Of a DNA stretch of 12,728 bases, positions 1-6,364 are shown one piece after another (within the stretch, counting starts at the first letter, position 1; every line of letters starts with the position of its first letter). The notes below the pieces were generated by a model, which saw only the letters and a program-made list of their open reading frames with translations, did not search any database and was not told where the DNA came from. This DNA is from Ulvibacter sp047614245. Lineage in GTDB: Bacteria > Bacteroidota > Bacteroidia > Flavobacteriales > Flavobacteriaceae. The stretch is taken from positions 1-12,728 of the forward strand of contig JBLHIC010000074.1 of NCBI GenBank assembly GCA_047614245.1, read 5' to 3'. Position numbers and translations under genes: made by a program.

Positions 1-1
1 C

Positions 2-112
2 CTTGCTATTGGTTTTTGGCAGTTTATTATCATTATGATAGTTATCATCTTTATGCTATTGCCTATTCGCTTGATTCGCTATCATCTTCAGAAAAAAAAG
101 GATAAAAAGTAG
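2..112 (+). CDS. C-terminal end of a membrane protein (5' part outside the window)
   Basis: An open frame enters from the left edge and stops at TAG 110-112. The visible 36 residues form one strongly hydrophobic helix (about residues 1-22, rich in I, F, L, M and V) followed by a short basic tail ending KKKDKK. This is the pattern of a last transmembrane segment with a positively charged cytoplasmic end. Too little is visible to name a family. The frame reads towards the helicase genes on the other strand, so this gene and the helicase operon are convergent. That the frame is coding is inferred from its composition and clean stop; an internal ATG (35-37) could also start a very short product, but a larger gene cut by the window is more likely. 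Confidence 0.5.
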   Translation, partial: LAIGFWQFIIIMIVIIFMLLPIRLIRYHLQKKKDKK

Positions 113-487
113 TTGATGAGACATTTAGTTAATTGCCAAATTTTATATTTTATTAATAATGCGTATCATAAGCCTTTGTAACTAAAACCAATAATTTATT
201 TGAAACTATTGGTTCTACCGTATTAGTTAAGGCAGCAAATAATTTTAATGTGCTGGATTTAGATTTTGATAAGAATACTTCATTTTGGATTGTTGGATTG
301 TTGGACTGAAGGACTTCTAGACCGTTGGATTTTTGTTTAAGGGCATGGTTCAAGTTGTGACTTTCAATATTTAATTTTTCACCCGACATCCAAGAGCGTA
401 ACTTCGAGTGAAATTCAAATTACGCCAGTAAATTTGTATTTAGTATCGAGAAGTCACTTCTTTCTTCTTGCTCTTAGCTTCAAACAA
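113..487. other. gene-poor convergent intergenic region with short-period repeats
   Basis: This 375-base gap lies between the convergent membrane-protein gene and helicase genes. I see no credible gene. The only long open frame (389 down to 153, minus strand) runs across the octamer array and has no recognisable domain. The gap holds the 8-bp array at 282-329 and a purine-rich, roughly 7-bp-periodic stretch at about 450-480 containing the odd palindrome GAAGTCACTTC (450-460). No GC-rich hairpin with a T-run was found at either gene end. Confidence 0.6.
282..329. repeat. tandem array of six 8-bp units
   Basis: The plus strand reads ATTTTGGA, TTGTTGGA, TTGTTGGA, CTGAAGGA, CTTCTAGA, CCGTTGGA, six consecutive octamers that all end in GA, five of them in GGA. 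Read on the other strand, every unit begins with TC (consensus TCCAACAA). Two units are identical and the others diverge while keeping exact spacing. The 8-base period is not a multiple of three, so it does not encode a repeated peptide, which argues for a non-coding element. I have the impression that similar octamer tracts are scattered between genes in Flavobacteriaceae, but could not check this. Confidence 0.7.
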
Positions 488-1801
488 CTAAATCACAGTG
501 ATCCGTACCTTTTTCTTTTTTAGGCGTGTATTGTTTAATTTTTGAACCAATTCATTAGCAATAGTAACAGGTACCGCAACAAATGCACAATCCTGCTTTA
601 ACTCAATTTCTCCGATTTGATCTTTGTTTATATTCCCCTGTTTAAAAAGTAGCCCTGCGATATCACCTTTGGAAATTTTATCCTTTCTTCCACCGGAAAT
701 AAATAGTGTTTCCCAAAACTGAGGTTTGAATGGAGCTTTCTTAGAGATATTTACGGGGTTCGATTTTTTAATGAATTCAGGTAAATTTTCTTTTTCCCAA
801 GCTACAACATAAGCAGTTCCTTTGGAATCGACTCTAGCTGTTCTACCATTTCGATGCGTAAACTCTTCTGCAGCTCTAGGAAGCTCATAGTGAATAATAT
901 ATTTCATTTCTGGAATATCGATTCCTCTTGCTGCCAAATCGGTCGCTATTAGCACCTGACAGGTTCCATTTCTAAATTTAATAAGGGAACGTTCTCTGTC
1001 TTTTTGTTCCATTCCGCCAGAAAAACAGGCTTGGCTTATTTTATTTCTTTCAAGGAAAGCACTTAAATGATCAATGCTATCTCTTAGGCTACAGAAAATT
1101 ATTGCCGGTTCATTGCCAATATGTAAAAGTAAATCCAAGACGGTTTGATTTTTATTTTTCGAGGGAGAAATAACCGTTTTGACTGCTAATTTAGAAGCTA
1201 CACTTTTAGTTAGATAGTTGATGGTAGTGGGTTGATCTAATCTCACAAAACCTGGAATCTTAACACTCTGTGTTGCAGAAGTTAATATCCTCTTATTTAA
1301 AGCAGGTAATTGATTAATAATACCTCTCATGTCATATTCAAAACCAACTTCCAGAGACTTATCAAACTCATCTAAAATCAAGGTTTTAATACTATCTTTC
1401 GAAAAACGATCGTTGCTGAAATGATCCGCAATTCGACCCGGAGTTCCTATTAGAATAGCCGGTATATGTTTAATTTCAATTTTATCTTTAGACATTGGAC
1501 GACCACCATAAACCGCATTTACTTTAAACCCAGAACCCATAGATCTCACGACTTGCTCAATTTGAATCGCCAATTCTCTTGAAGGCACCAATATCAAGGC
1601 TTGTACGTCTGTGATATTAGGGTCTAACACTTCAATAAGTGGCAATAAAAAAGCCAATGTTTTACCCGTCCCTGTTGGAGAAAGCAAAATAGTATTCGTA
1701 GTTTTCTCAATTACTTCAATGGCTTCCAACTGCATAGGATTTAGCTCATGAATATTCAATTTTGATAAAATATCCTGTCGCTCTTTTATTTGATTTGCCA
1801 T
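488..1801 (-). CDS. DEAD-box ATP-dependent RNA helicase with DbpA-like C-terminal RNA-binding domain
   Basis: This 437-residue cytoplasmic protein should unwind or remodel RNA using ATP. Visible motifs in order are Walker A SPTGTGKT (41-48), PSRELA (73-78), TPGR (120-123), motif II DEFD (144-147), SAT (175-177), IIFC (234-237), TDLAARGID (287-295) and HRNGRTAR (316-323). Residues about 365-437 resemble the DbpA RNA-binding domain (ISGGRKDKISKGDIAGLL, then QIGEIE and FVAV), which in E. coli DbpA targets a 23S rRNA hairpin during 50S assembly. Motif II has Phe in place of Ala; the catalytic D-E and final D remain, so activity is expected. The Q-motif region is short, with Gln24 visible. The gene starts 69 bases after the stop of the upstream helicase on the same strand, suggesting one transcript. 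A ribosome-assembly role is inferred from the tail domain only. Confidence 0.93.
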   Translation of the reverse strand: MANQIKERQDILSKLNIHELNPMQLEAIEVIEKTTNTILLSPTGTGKTLAFLLPLIEVLDPNITDVQALILVPSRELAIQIEQVVRSMGSGFKVNAVYGGRPMSKDKIEIKHIPAILIGTPGRIADHFSNDRFSKDSIKTLILDEFDKSLEVGFEYDMRGIINQLPALNKRILTSATQSVKIPGFVRLDQPTTINYLTKSVASKLAVKTVISPSKNKNQTVLDLLLHIGNEPAIIFCSLRDSIDHLSAFLERNKISQACFSGGMEQKDRERSLIKFRNGTCQVLIATDLAARGIDIPEMKYIIHYELPRAAEEFTHRNGRTARVDSKGTAYVVAWEKENLPEFIKKSNPVNISKKAPFKPQFWETLFISGGRKDKISKGDIAGLLFKQGNINKDQIGEIELKQDCAFVAVPVTIANELVQKLNNTRLKKKKVRITVI

Positions 1802-1870
1802 TATTGTTATTGATTATTTTTATTCGGTATTTTTATTAGTTCTGAATTTTTATTTCTGAAAGTTCAGAAA

Positions 1871-3211
1871 CTACTTCTTTTTCTTCTTTTTAGACTCTTC
1901 TGGGCTTGTATTCTTAGCGGCAGTTTGTGCAATGTAATTTGCTAATATTTTATCTACGAGTTCATCCTTCGTTAAATGATGAAACACAGTTCTCACTTCA
2001 CTTTTCAGTGCTTCATTAATTGTGCGATTGGGTTTCGTTTTAAATATTTTCCGTGCCCACAACAAGGTATTATTCTCTTCAATACCTTTAGCGTCTGCTT
2101 TTTTAAATTTGCTGAAAGTAATTCCTAATTCATCTTCAAACTCGGGGATTTCAAACTCTTCTTCTTTTTGCAAGATTGTAAGTGAAAGTCCTTTCGCACC
2201 TGCCCTAGCCGTTCGTCCGCTTCTATGTACAAATGCTTCATAAGTATCTGGCAAGTGATAATTTACCACATATGAGATTTCTTTTACATCAATACCCCGG
2301 GCAGCTAAATCGGTCGCTACTAAAATATCAATATGTCCTTCCCTGAATTGCCCCATAATTCGATCACGAATAGGCTGTGCTAGACTTCCATGCAACGCTC
2401 CTGATGAGAATTTATTAATTGCCAGGTTTTTAGCCAGCTTATTAACAGCAGCCTTAGTTTTACAAAAGATAATTCCACGTTCCCCTTCTTTCGATTTTAA
2501 AAAATGTAGTAATACCTCAAGTTTTTCTATGGGCTTCACTACTAAATATTGATGATCGATACCTTGATGCCCAAGGGTCGACATATCCGCTTCTATATGT
2601 ACAACGTCTTTTGACATATAGTTTTGAACTAATTGTTTTATATTCCCAGGCATTGTAGCCGTAAACAATAATGTTCTTCTAGATTTAGGAATGCCTTTTA
2701 TAATAGTATCTACGTCTTCTTTTAAGGCGCTTACCATTTCATCAGCCTCATCTAATATTAAGTACTTTAGGTCCTTTAGACTTATATTTTCTCGTTTCAT
2801 TAAATCAACCAAGCGCCCAGGAGTTGCAACCACAATATGTGTTGTAGTTTTTAACCGTTCAATTTGAGGTTTGATAGGAATCCCACCACATAAAGATGCG
2901 ATGGATATTTTTGGATTAGAAGCCGCAAAAGAAACTAAGCTGTTATGGATCTGTTGACCTAATTCTCTTGTAGGCGCCAATATAAGCGTCTGTATACTGG
3001 TGCTTTCAAAATCGATCAACTGTAACAATGGCAACCCAAAGGCAGCCGTTTTACCGGTTCCAGTTTTCGCTAAAACAACAAGATCTCCCTTCTGATTTAG
3101 AACAACTGGAATAGCCTTTTCTTGAATATCCGTTGGAACAGAAATTTGCAAGTCGGCCAAACCTTGTTGTAATTGAACGCTAATTCCTAAATCTGCAAAG
3201 GTTTTTGACAT
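1871..3211 (-). CDS. DEAD-box ATP-dependent RNA helicase (RhlE/CshA-like core)
   Basis: This 446-residue helicase has the complete set of family motifs: Q motif (Phe5 ... Gln30), AKTGTGKT (48-55), PTRELGQQI (80-88), GG (109-110), TPGR (130-133), DEAD (154-157), TAT (184-186), IIFC (247-250), TDLAARGID (300-308) and HRSGRTAR (329-336). After the two RecA-like domains comes a tail of about 90 residues without a domain I recognise, ending in six lysines, probably for non-specific RNA contact. Proteins of this type act in mRNA turnover, ribosome assembly and cold adaptation; which applies here cannot be read from the sequence. It is the first gene of the likely two-helicase operon. The ATG at 3211 sits just before the Q motif and is preceded by a good -7 box, which supports this start. 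Confidence 0.94.
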   Translation of the reverse strand: MSKTFADLGISVQLQQGLADLQISVPTDIQEKAIPVVLNQKGDLVVLAKTGTGKTAAFGLPLLQLIDFESTSIQTLILAPTRELGQQIHNSLVSFAASNPKISIASLCGGIPIKPQIERLKTTTHIVVATPGRLVDLMKRENISLKDLKYLILDEADEMVSALKEDVDTIIKGIPKSRRTLLFTATMPGNIKQLVQNYMSKDVVHIEADMSTLGHQGIDHQYLVVKPIEKLEVLLHFLKSKEGERGIIFCKTKAAVNKLAKNLAINKFSSGALHGSLAQPIRDRIMGQFREGHIDILVATDLAARGIDVKEISYVVNYHLPDTYEAFVHRSGRTARAGAKGLSLTILQKEEEFEIPEFEDELGITFSKFKKADAKGIEENNTLLWARKIFKTKPNRTINEALKSEVRTVFHHLTKDELVDKILANYIAQTAAKNTSPEESKKKKKK

Positions 3212-3225
3212 AAAATATTTTTCAG

Positions 3226-3233
3226 CAAAGATA
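3226..3233 (-). promoter_or_regulatory. candidate -7 promoter box (TATCTTTG) for the helicase operon
   Basis: The minus strand reads TATCTTTG, a perfect match to the Bacteroidota -7 consensus TAnnTTTG, ending 14 bases before the helicase ATG. A clear TTG -33 element at the usual 19-21 base spacing is missing; the nearest TTG is about 25 bases upstream (3259-3261). If used, transcription would start only a few bases before the ATG, giving a very short leader. Confidence 0.45.
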
Positions 3234-3277
3234 AAAACCTTTACGTGAGGAATACAGACAATCTGATTTGTTATTCG

Positions 3278-3313
3278 TTTTATTCAGTGTTGAGAATAAA
3301 ATGAATTTTATTC
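3278..3313. repeat. three-part inverted repeat (TTTTATTC / GAATAAAA / TTTTATTC)
   Basis: TTTTATTC occurs at 3278-3285 and again at 3306-3313. Between them at 3294-3301 lies the complement GAATAAAA. The middle and right copies form a 9-bp inverted repeat (3294-3302 with 3305-3313) separated by only two bases, and the left copy could pair with the middle one instead. It lies in the divergent region between the helicase and hydrolase genes, upstream of both likely promoters. An operator or an alternative-hairpin element are possible; chance in AT-rich DNA is not excluded. Confidence 0.45.
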
Positions 3314-3414
3314 CTTTTGTTTTCAATAGATAAAATGTCTCTTTTAGAAAAAACAACTACCTTTATTTGAATGAACTATTAACTTGGCATATACTGTAAC
3401 CTATTGGTTTTTTA

Positions 3415-3423
3415 TATACTTTG
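3415..3423 (+). promoter_or_regulatory. weak candidate -7 box for the hydrolase gene
   Basis: TATACTTTG resembles TAnnTTTG but has one extra base in the spacer. It lies about 80 bases before the hydrolase ATG, and no TTG sits at the standard -33 distance. It is the best match in this divergent region on the plus strand, offered with low confidence. Confidence 0.2.
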
Positions 3424-3502
3424 TTGTGCCATGTTAGTTGAAGAAAATATTAGATAAAATGAAAAGAAGAGTATTAATTAATCTGATAAAACATTTTTTT
3501 GA

Positions 3503-4531
3503 ATGAAATTCAAATTTTTTAGTTGCATTTTTTCCATCGTTTTTACATCAATTCTTTGCTATAGTCAAAGTGATAATGTAACATCTTTTGAAATTAAAGT
3601 GAATATAGAATTCTCACAATCCCCTATAGACTTAAAGGATATAGATGCAAAATTCGCCAAAGATATTGCTTACAATGTGTATAGTGAAACGGTTTTCGAT
3701 GTGTTTCTGCCAATATCAGCTGGGGCAACAGGAATGGTTATATATATTCATGGTGGAGGCTTTAGAGGTGGAGATAAGAGTCACAATTATAAGCCAGATT
3801 TTGAAATGGAAGTAAGAGCATTATTATCCAATAATATTGCGGTTGCAAACATTAATTACAGATTGTTGAATGAAAATGAAGAAACAGAAGGTGTTTTAAA
3901 ATCACTAAAAGATGTTAAACGAGCCATACAATATATAAGAAGCATCGCGTGCGATTTAAATATTGAAAAAGAACGTATTGCCTTAACAGGAGGTTCAGCT
4001 GGTGCTGGTGCTTCATTATGGATTGCCACAAATGACGATATGAGAGATGAGTCAAATGGTGATCCGGTATTACGTGAATCAACACGAGTAAAAGCAATAG
4101 CCATAGGACAACCGCAAGCCAGTTATGATATTGAAGATAGATGGATTAACAATGTATTTGTTGATTATGGTATTACCTTTAATGACCTATTGGCTTTAGA
4201 CCAAGATAGATTATTACAGTTTTATGGTGTTAATACTTTAGAAGAATACAATACTCCCGAAATCGATGCTTATCGTAACCAAGTGGACATGCTAAGTTTT
4301 ATAACTTCAGATGACCCAGACATTTGGGCTGAAGGTATAAAAACAGATATTGCTCCACCAACAAATCCAAATATTGCATTTCATCATCCATTTCATGTAA
4401 GAGAAATAAAGGAAAAAGCAGATTCTGTAGGAGTTCTAAACATATGTTATTATGGTAAAAACCCAATAATCTTTCGGGATCCAAGCAATGAAAAAAAGTT
4501 AGACTTTTTAATTAGAAAGGTGAATGAATAA
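3503..4531 (+). CDS. secreted alpha/beta hydrolase (carboxylesterase/lipase-like, HGGG type)
   Basis: This 342-residue protein begins with a signal peptide (basic MKFK, a hydrophobic stretch to about residue 20, then CYSQ), so it is exported. The mature part has the oxyanion-hole motif HGGGF (83-87) and the nucleophile elbow GGSAG (163-167, catalytic Ser165), the signature of the hormone-sensitive-lipase/feruloyl-esterase-like branch of alpha/beta hydrolases. Candidate acid and base residues are Asp270-273 and His294, His295 or His298, in the expected order; assigning them is inference. The substrate is unknown; carboxylic esters, including acetyl or feruloyl groups on polysaccharides, are typical for the family. 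There is no lipobox. The gene stands alone, divergent from the helicases, and is followed by the remains of a second hydrolase. A 15-codon frame upstream overlaps its start by ATGA. Confidence 0.85.
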   Translation: MKFKFFSCIFSIVFTSILCYSQSDNVTSFEIKVNIEFSQSPIDLKDIDAKFAKDIAYNVYSETVFDVFLPISAGATGMVIYIHGGGFRGGDKSHNYKPDFEMEVRALLSNNIAVANINYRLLNENEETEGVLKSLKDVKRAIQYIRSIACDLNIEKERIALTGGSAGAGASLWIATNDDMRDESNGDPVLRESTRVKAIAIGQPQASYDIEDRWINNVFVDYGITFNDLLALDQDRLLQFYGVNTLEEYNTPEIDAYRNQVDMLSFITSDDPDIWAEGIKTDIAPPTNPNIAFHHPFHVREIKEKADSVGVLNICYYGKNPIIFRDPSNEKKLDFLIRKVNE

Positions 4532-4880
4532 AACGGCTATAACATTGTTTTAAAGCAATAGCAGTGTAGGGTGTGATCTTGAGCTGTTTTTGTTTTTTAC
4601 AGTATCTTGGAGTCCCAGTTAGTGCGAGTATTCACCATTCTACTTCTTTTAACCAAACAGTTATGTGGTATTTGCTTCTAATTGGATAAACTACGCTAAT
4701 TGATATATTTGCCCATGATGATGAACTATTAGACCTTCTCGAGTGGGAAGAGTTATTGTTTAAATCAGTGCTTTCGCATCTAGCGACCTTTTCAGCTTAG
4801 TCTGATTTTCCCAAAACCGGTCTTAAATTATTTGGATTATCCCCTCAAACTCTGGATGGCTTTTCAAGGGTTTAATTAAC
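4532..4880. other. gene-free stretch between hydrolase and esterase pseudogene; probably decayed DNA
   Basis: No intact gene is visible in these 349 bases. Directly after the hydrolase stop is a weak interrupted hairpin (GCTATAACATTG pairing partly with CAATAGC, about 4538-4563), not followed by a T-run. From 4690 to 4875 one plus-strand frame is open apart from a TAG at 4798-4800 and reads like ordinary protein (for example HDDELLDLLEWEELLF), but I cannot assign it. A 14-bp direct repeat (TGGATGGCTTTTCA) occurs at 4853-4866 and at 4945-4958 inside the pseudogene. Confidence 0.5.
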
Positions 4881-5544
4881 GTGTCAATTTTCAAAAATAT
4901 TACCAATCCAAATAGTGAAGAAAAATATGCTGTGATATATATGTTGGATGGCTTTTCACTAAAAAGCACACCAGAAGCTGTATATGATAATTATTGGGGA
5001 AATTACCTACCTCATATGATACTTGTTGGGGTTTCTAATAGAACTAGAGACAACTACTTCACAGATACAAATGAGACGTGGTAGTGCAATGGATACTGAA
5101 ACTGGAGGTGCAGAGAACTTTACAAATTTATTGAAGAAGAGCTAATTCCACACATAAATAGTAAATATCCAACCTCGACCTACCGCACATTAAATGGATT
5201 CAACTTTTTCTGAGATGTATATCCCGAAGATTTGCATGGCACTGTCCCTATACCCTCTATGAGAGACGGCCTGGCTTCTCTTTTTAAATGGTTATGGCTA
5301 TATGAATATGCAAATGGGGAAACCTAAGAAGGCCTTTATGTTTTTTGAAATGAACATCAAACAAAATTTAAAAAGCGCTAATGCCTACGATTCGATGGCA
5401 GAGTATTATGAATCTCAAGACGACAAAGAGAATGCCTTAAAATCTCTAAACAAAACCTTTGAACTAAGTGGAGCAGACTACTCCAAAAATAAAGGAAATA
5501 GAAGCCAAGAATTAGTAGTGGCTCGTTTATGGGGTTTACATTAG
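4881..5544 (+). pseudogene. remnant of a Fes/YieL-type putative esterase with C-terminal TPR-like region
   Basis: Pieces of one esterase (PF00756-like family) remain in order but in different frames. The first reads KYAVIYMLDGFS ... YLPHMILVGVSNRTRD (from 4881, frame A). The frame shifts near 5065-5075 to RRGSAMDTETGGAENF, then shifts back near 5130 to IEEELIPHINSKYPTSTYRT. A stop follows at 5211-5213. The same frame then gives PEDLHGTVPIPSM (about 5223-5261), normally the catalytic-His region near the end of the domain. After a further shift near 5285 comes GKPKKAFMFFEMN ... SANAYDSMAEYY, a TPR-like C-terminal segment. The stretch between the active-site strand and the His region, including the GxSxG nucleophile, is lost, as is the N-terminal signal region. 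It cannot make an active enzyme. Family knowledge places such proteins in the periplasm or outside the cell. Confidence 0.85.
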
Positions 5545-5568
5545 AATTTGGCTATATATGGATTATCT

Positions 5569-5606
5569 CCTTTTTTTATTGCAATTATTTCTCACTGAAA
5601 AAAAGG
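5569..5606. terminator. possible A/T-rich bidirectional terminator
   Basis: CCTTTTTTT (5569-5577) can pair with AAAAAAAGG (5598-5606) across a 20-base loop. It lies between the esterase pseudogene and the convergent HTH gene, where a bidirectional terminator would be useful. The stem is nearly all A-T and the loop is long, so the call is weak. Confidence 0.25.
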
Positions 5607-5666
5607 TGCCCTGAAGAGATGAACTTTTCATATACGAAGACGGCAGTCTGACTAATTAATCCTTCC

Positions 5667-6125
5667 TTACTTCTTTTTGAACTTTTTATTTATTATTTTT
5701 CTTTTCCATTCTTCTCCAAAGAAATCAAAAACGTTAAGAGAATAAACTCCCAATATTACTCCCCAAGAAAGAAGTATCCATAAAAAAAAACTCCAATTGG
5801 TTGAATCATTAACAGCAATAATAAGTGGAACTACTAAACTTAAAATAGCAATTGCTAAAAGTTTATAAAAACCTCTCAAATTTTGAACATATTCTTCTTC
5901 TTTTCTAATCTGTTCTATTTCGTCTTTCTTGTCAGAATCTGCAATATTGATTTCGAAAACCGCTGCCAAAGATTTCAATGATTCTAAACCTGCATTCTCT
6001 CCATTTTCAATTCTTTGAATAGTTCTTATACTTAATCCACTCATTTCTGACAATTGATCTTGTGACCAATGTCGTTCCAATCTCATTTCTTTAATATCTC
6101 TTAAATTAATTGTATCTGGATTCAT
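5667..6125 (-). CDS. XRE-family HTH protein fused to a 2TM membrane domain
   Basis: I start this gene at ATG 6125 (152 residues); the frame also runs 6 codons further to a TTG at 6143, less likely. Residues about 9-58 are a Cro/XRE-type helix-turn-helix (WSQDQLSEMSGLSIRTIQRI plus a stabilising helix). A charged linker follows (about 60-80, DSDKKDEIEQIRKEEE). Two hydrophobic helices at about 86-106 and 112-132 and a basic tail (EEWKRKIINKKFKKK) fit the 2TM domain (PF13239-like) common in Bacteroidota. The topology suggests a DNA-binding domain tethered to the inner face of the cytoplasmic membrane. Target genes are unknown; since it faces away from the MarR-peptidase operon, it may act on the shared region between them. 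HTH and 2TM calls rest on visible motifs; the regulatory role is inference. Confidence 0.85.
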   Translation of the reverse strand: MNPDTINLRDIKEMRLERHWSQDQLSEMSGLSIRTIQRIENGENAGLESLKSLAAVFEINIADSDKKDEIEQIRKEEEYVQNLRGFYKLLAIAILSLVVPLIIAVNDSTNWSFFLWILLSWGVILGVYSLNVFDFFGEEWKRKIINKKFKKK

Positions 6126-6157
6126 TATCTTAAAGGTTTTCAATATTCTTTATTGAT

Positions 6158-6165
6158 CAAAGATA
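6158..6165 (-). promoter_or_regulatory. candidate -7 promoter box (TATCTTTG) for the HTH-2TM gene
   Basis: The minus strand reads TATCTTTG, a perfect TAnnTTTG match, 32 bases before the ATG at 6125, leaving a plausible 5' leader of about 25 bases. It supports ATG 6125 over the upstream TTG. No good -33 TTG is seen at the usual spacing. Confidence 0.5.
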
Positions 6166-6320
6166 AGTATTAACCTTTATTTGGATATGAAATCAATAAG
6201 ACCTGATTATGACAGGCACGTGACATTAATCTGACTGTAATTATTCAAACCAATAAATACTTATAAACACGAACTACAAGATTAAGACAGCTTTAAGTTA
6301 AAAAATGTTAAATTATTTTT

Positions 6321-6344
6321 ATATAATTGATATATCAATTATAT
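6321..6344. promoter_or_regulatory. perfect 24-bp palindrome, candidate MarR operator
   Basis: The half-site ATATAATTGATA (6321-6332) is followed immediately by its exact reverse complement (6333-6344), giving a perfect palindrome with core TTGATATATCAA. It ends 20 bases before the MarR-family start codon and overlaps the likely promoter. MarR dimers typically bind palindromes of about 16-20 bp in their own promoters, so autoregulation of the MarR-peptidase operon is the natural reading. AT-rich composition makes some palindromes likely by chance, but 12 matched base pairs with no mismatch at this position is notable. Confidence 0.6.
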
Positions 6345-6347
6345 TTA
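6340..6347 (+). promoter_or_regulatory. candidate -7 box (TATATTTA) of the MarR-peptidase operon
   Basis: TATATTTA matches TAnnTTTG except for the last base and overlaps the right end of the palindrome, 17 bases before the ATG. Binding of a regulator to the palindrome would block it. No clear -33 TTG is visible, so confidence is low. Confidence 0.3.
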
Positions 6348-6364
6348 CATCAAATTAACAGCAT

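Noticed and set aside
282..329. Short tandem array as a CRISPR
   Set aside because: Units are 8 bp with no spacers and no cas genes nearby.
153..389. 78-residue minus-strand open frame beginning MSGEKLNIES
   Set aside because: It runs through the 8-bp repeat array, shows no domain or membrane pattern, and has no promoter box before it. A chance frame is more likely.
2022..2243. Plus-strand frame inside the second helicase
   Set aside because: It lies wholly antisense to a gene with a full set of helicase motifs.
3856..4484. Three minus-strand frames inside the hydrolase gene
   Set aside because: They overlap the well-supported hydrolase and show no domain of their own.
4538..4563. Terminator after the hydrolase gene
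   Set aside because: The hairpin is interrupted and has no T-run, so it is only mentioned within the intergenic entry.
5302..5544. Stand-alone 80-residue TPR-like protein
   Set aside because: It continues the esterase fragment just upstream after a frameshift, so it is the C-terminal part of the pseudogene.
5667..6143. TTG at 6143 as the start of the HTH-2TM protein
   Set aside because: The ATG at 6125 is closer to the HTH domain start and at a better distance from the TATCTTTG box.
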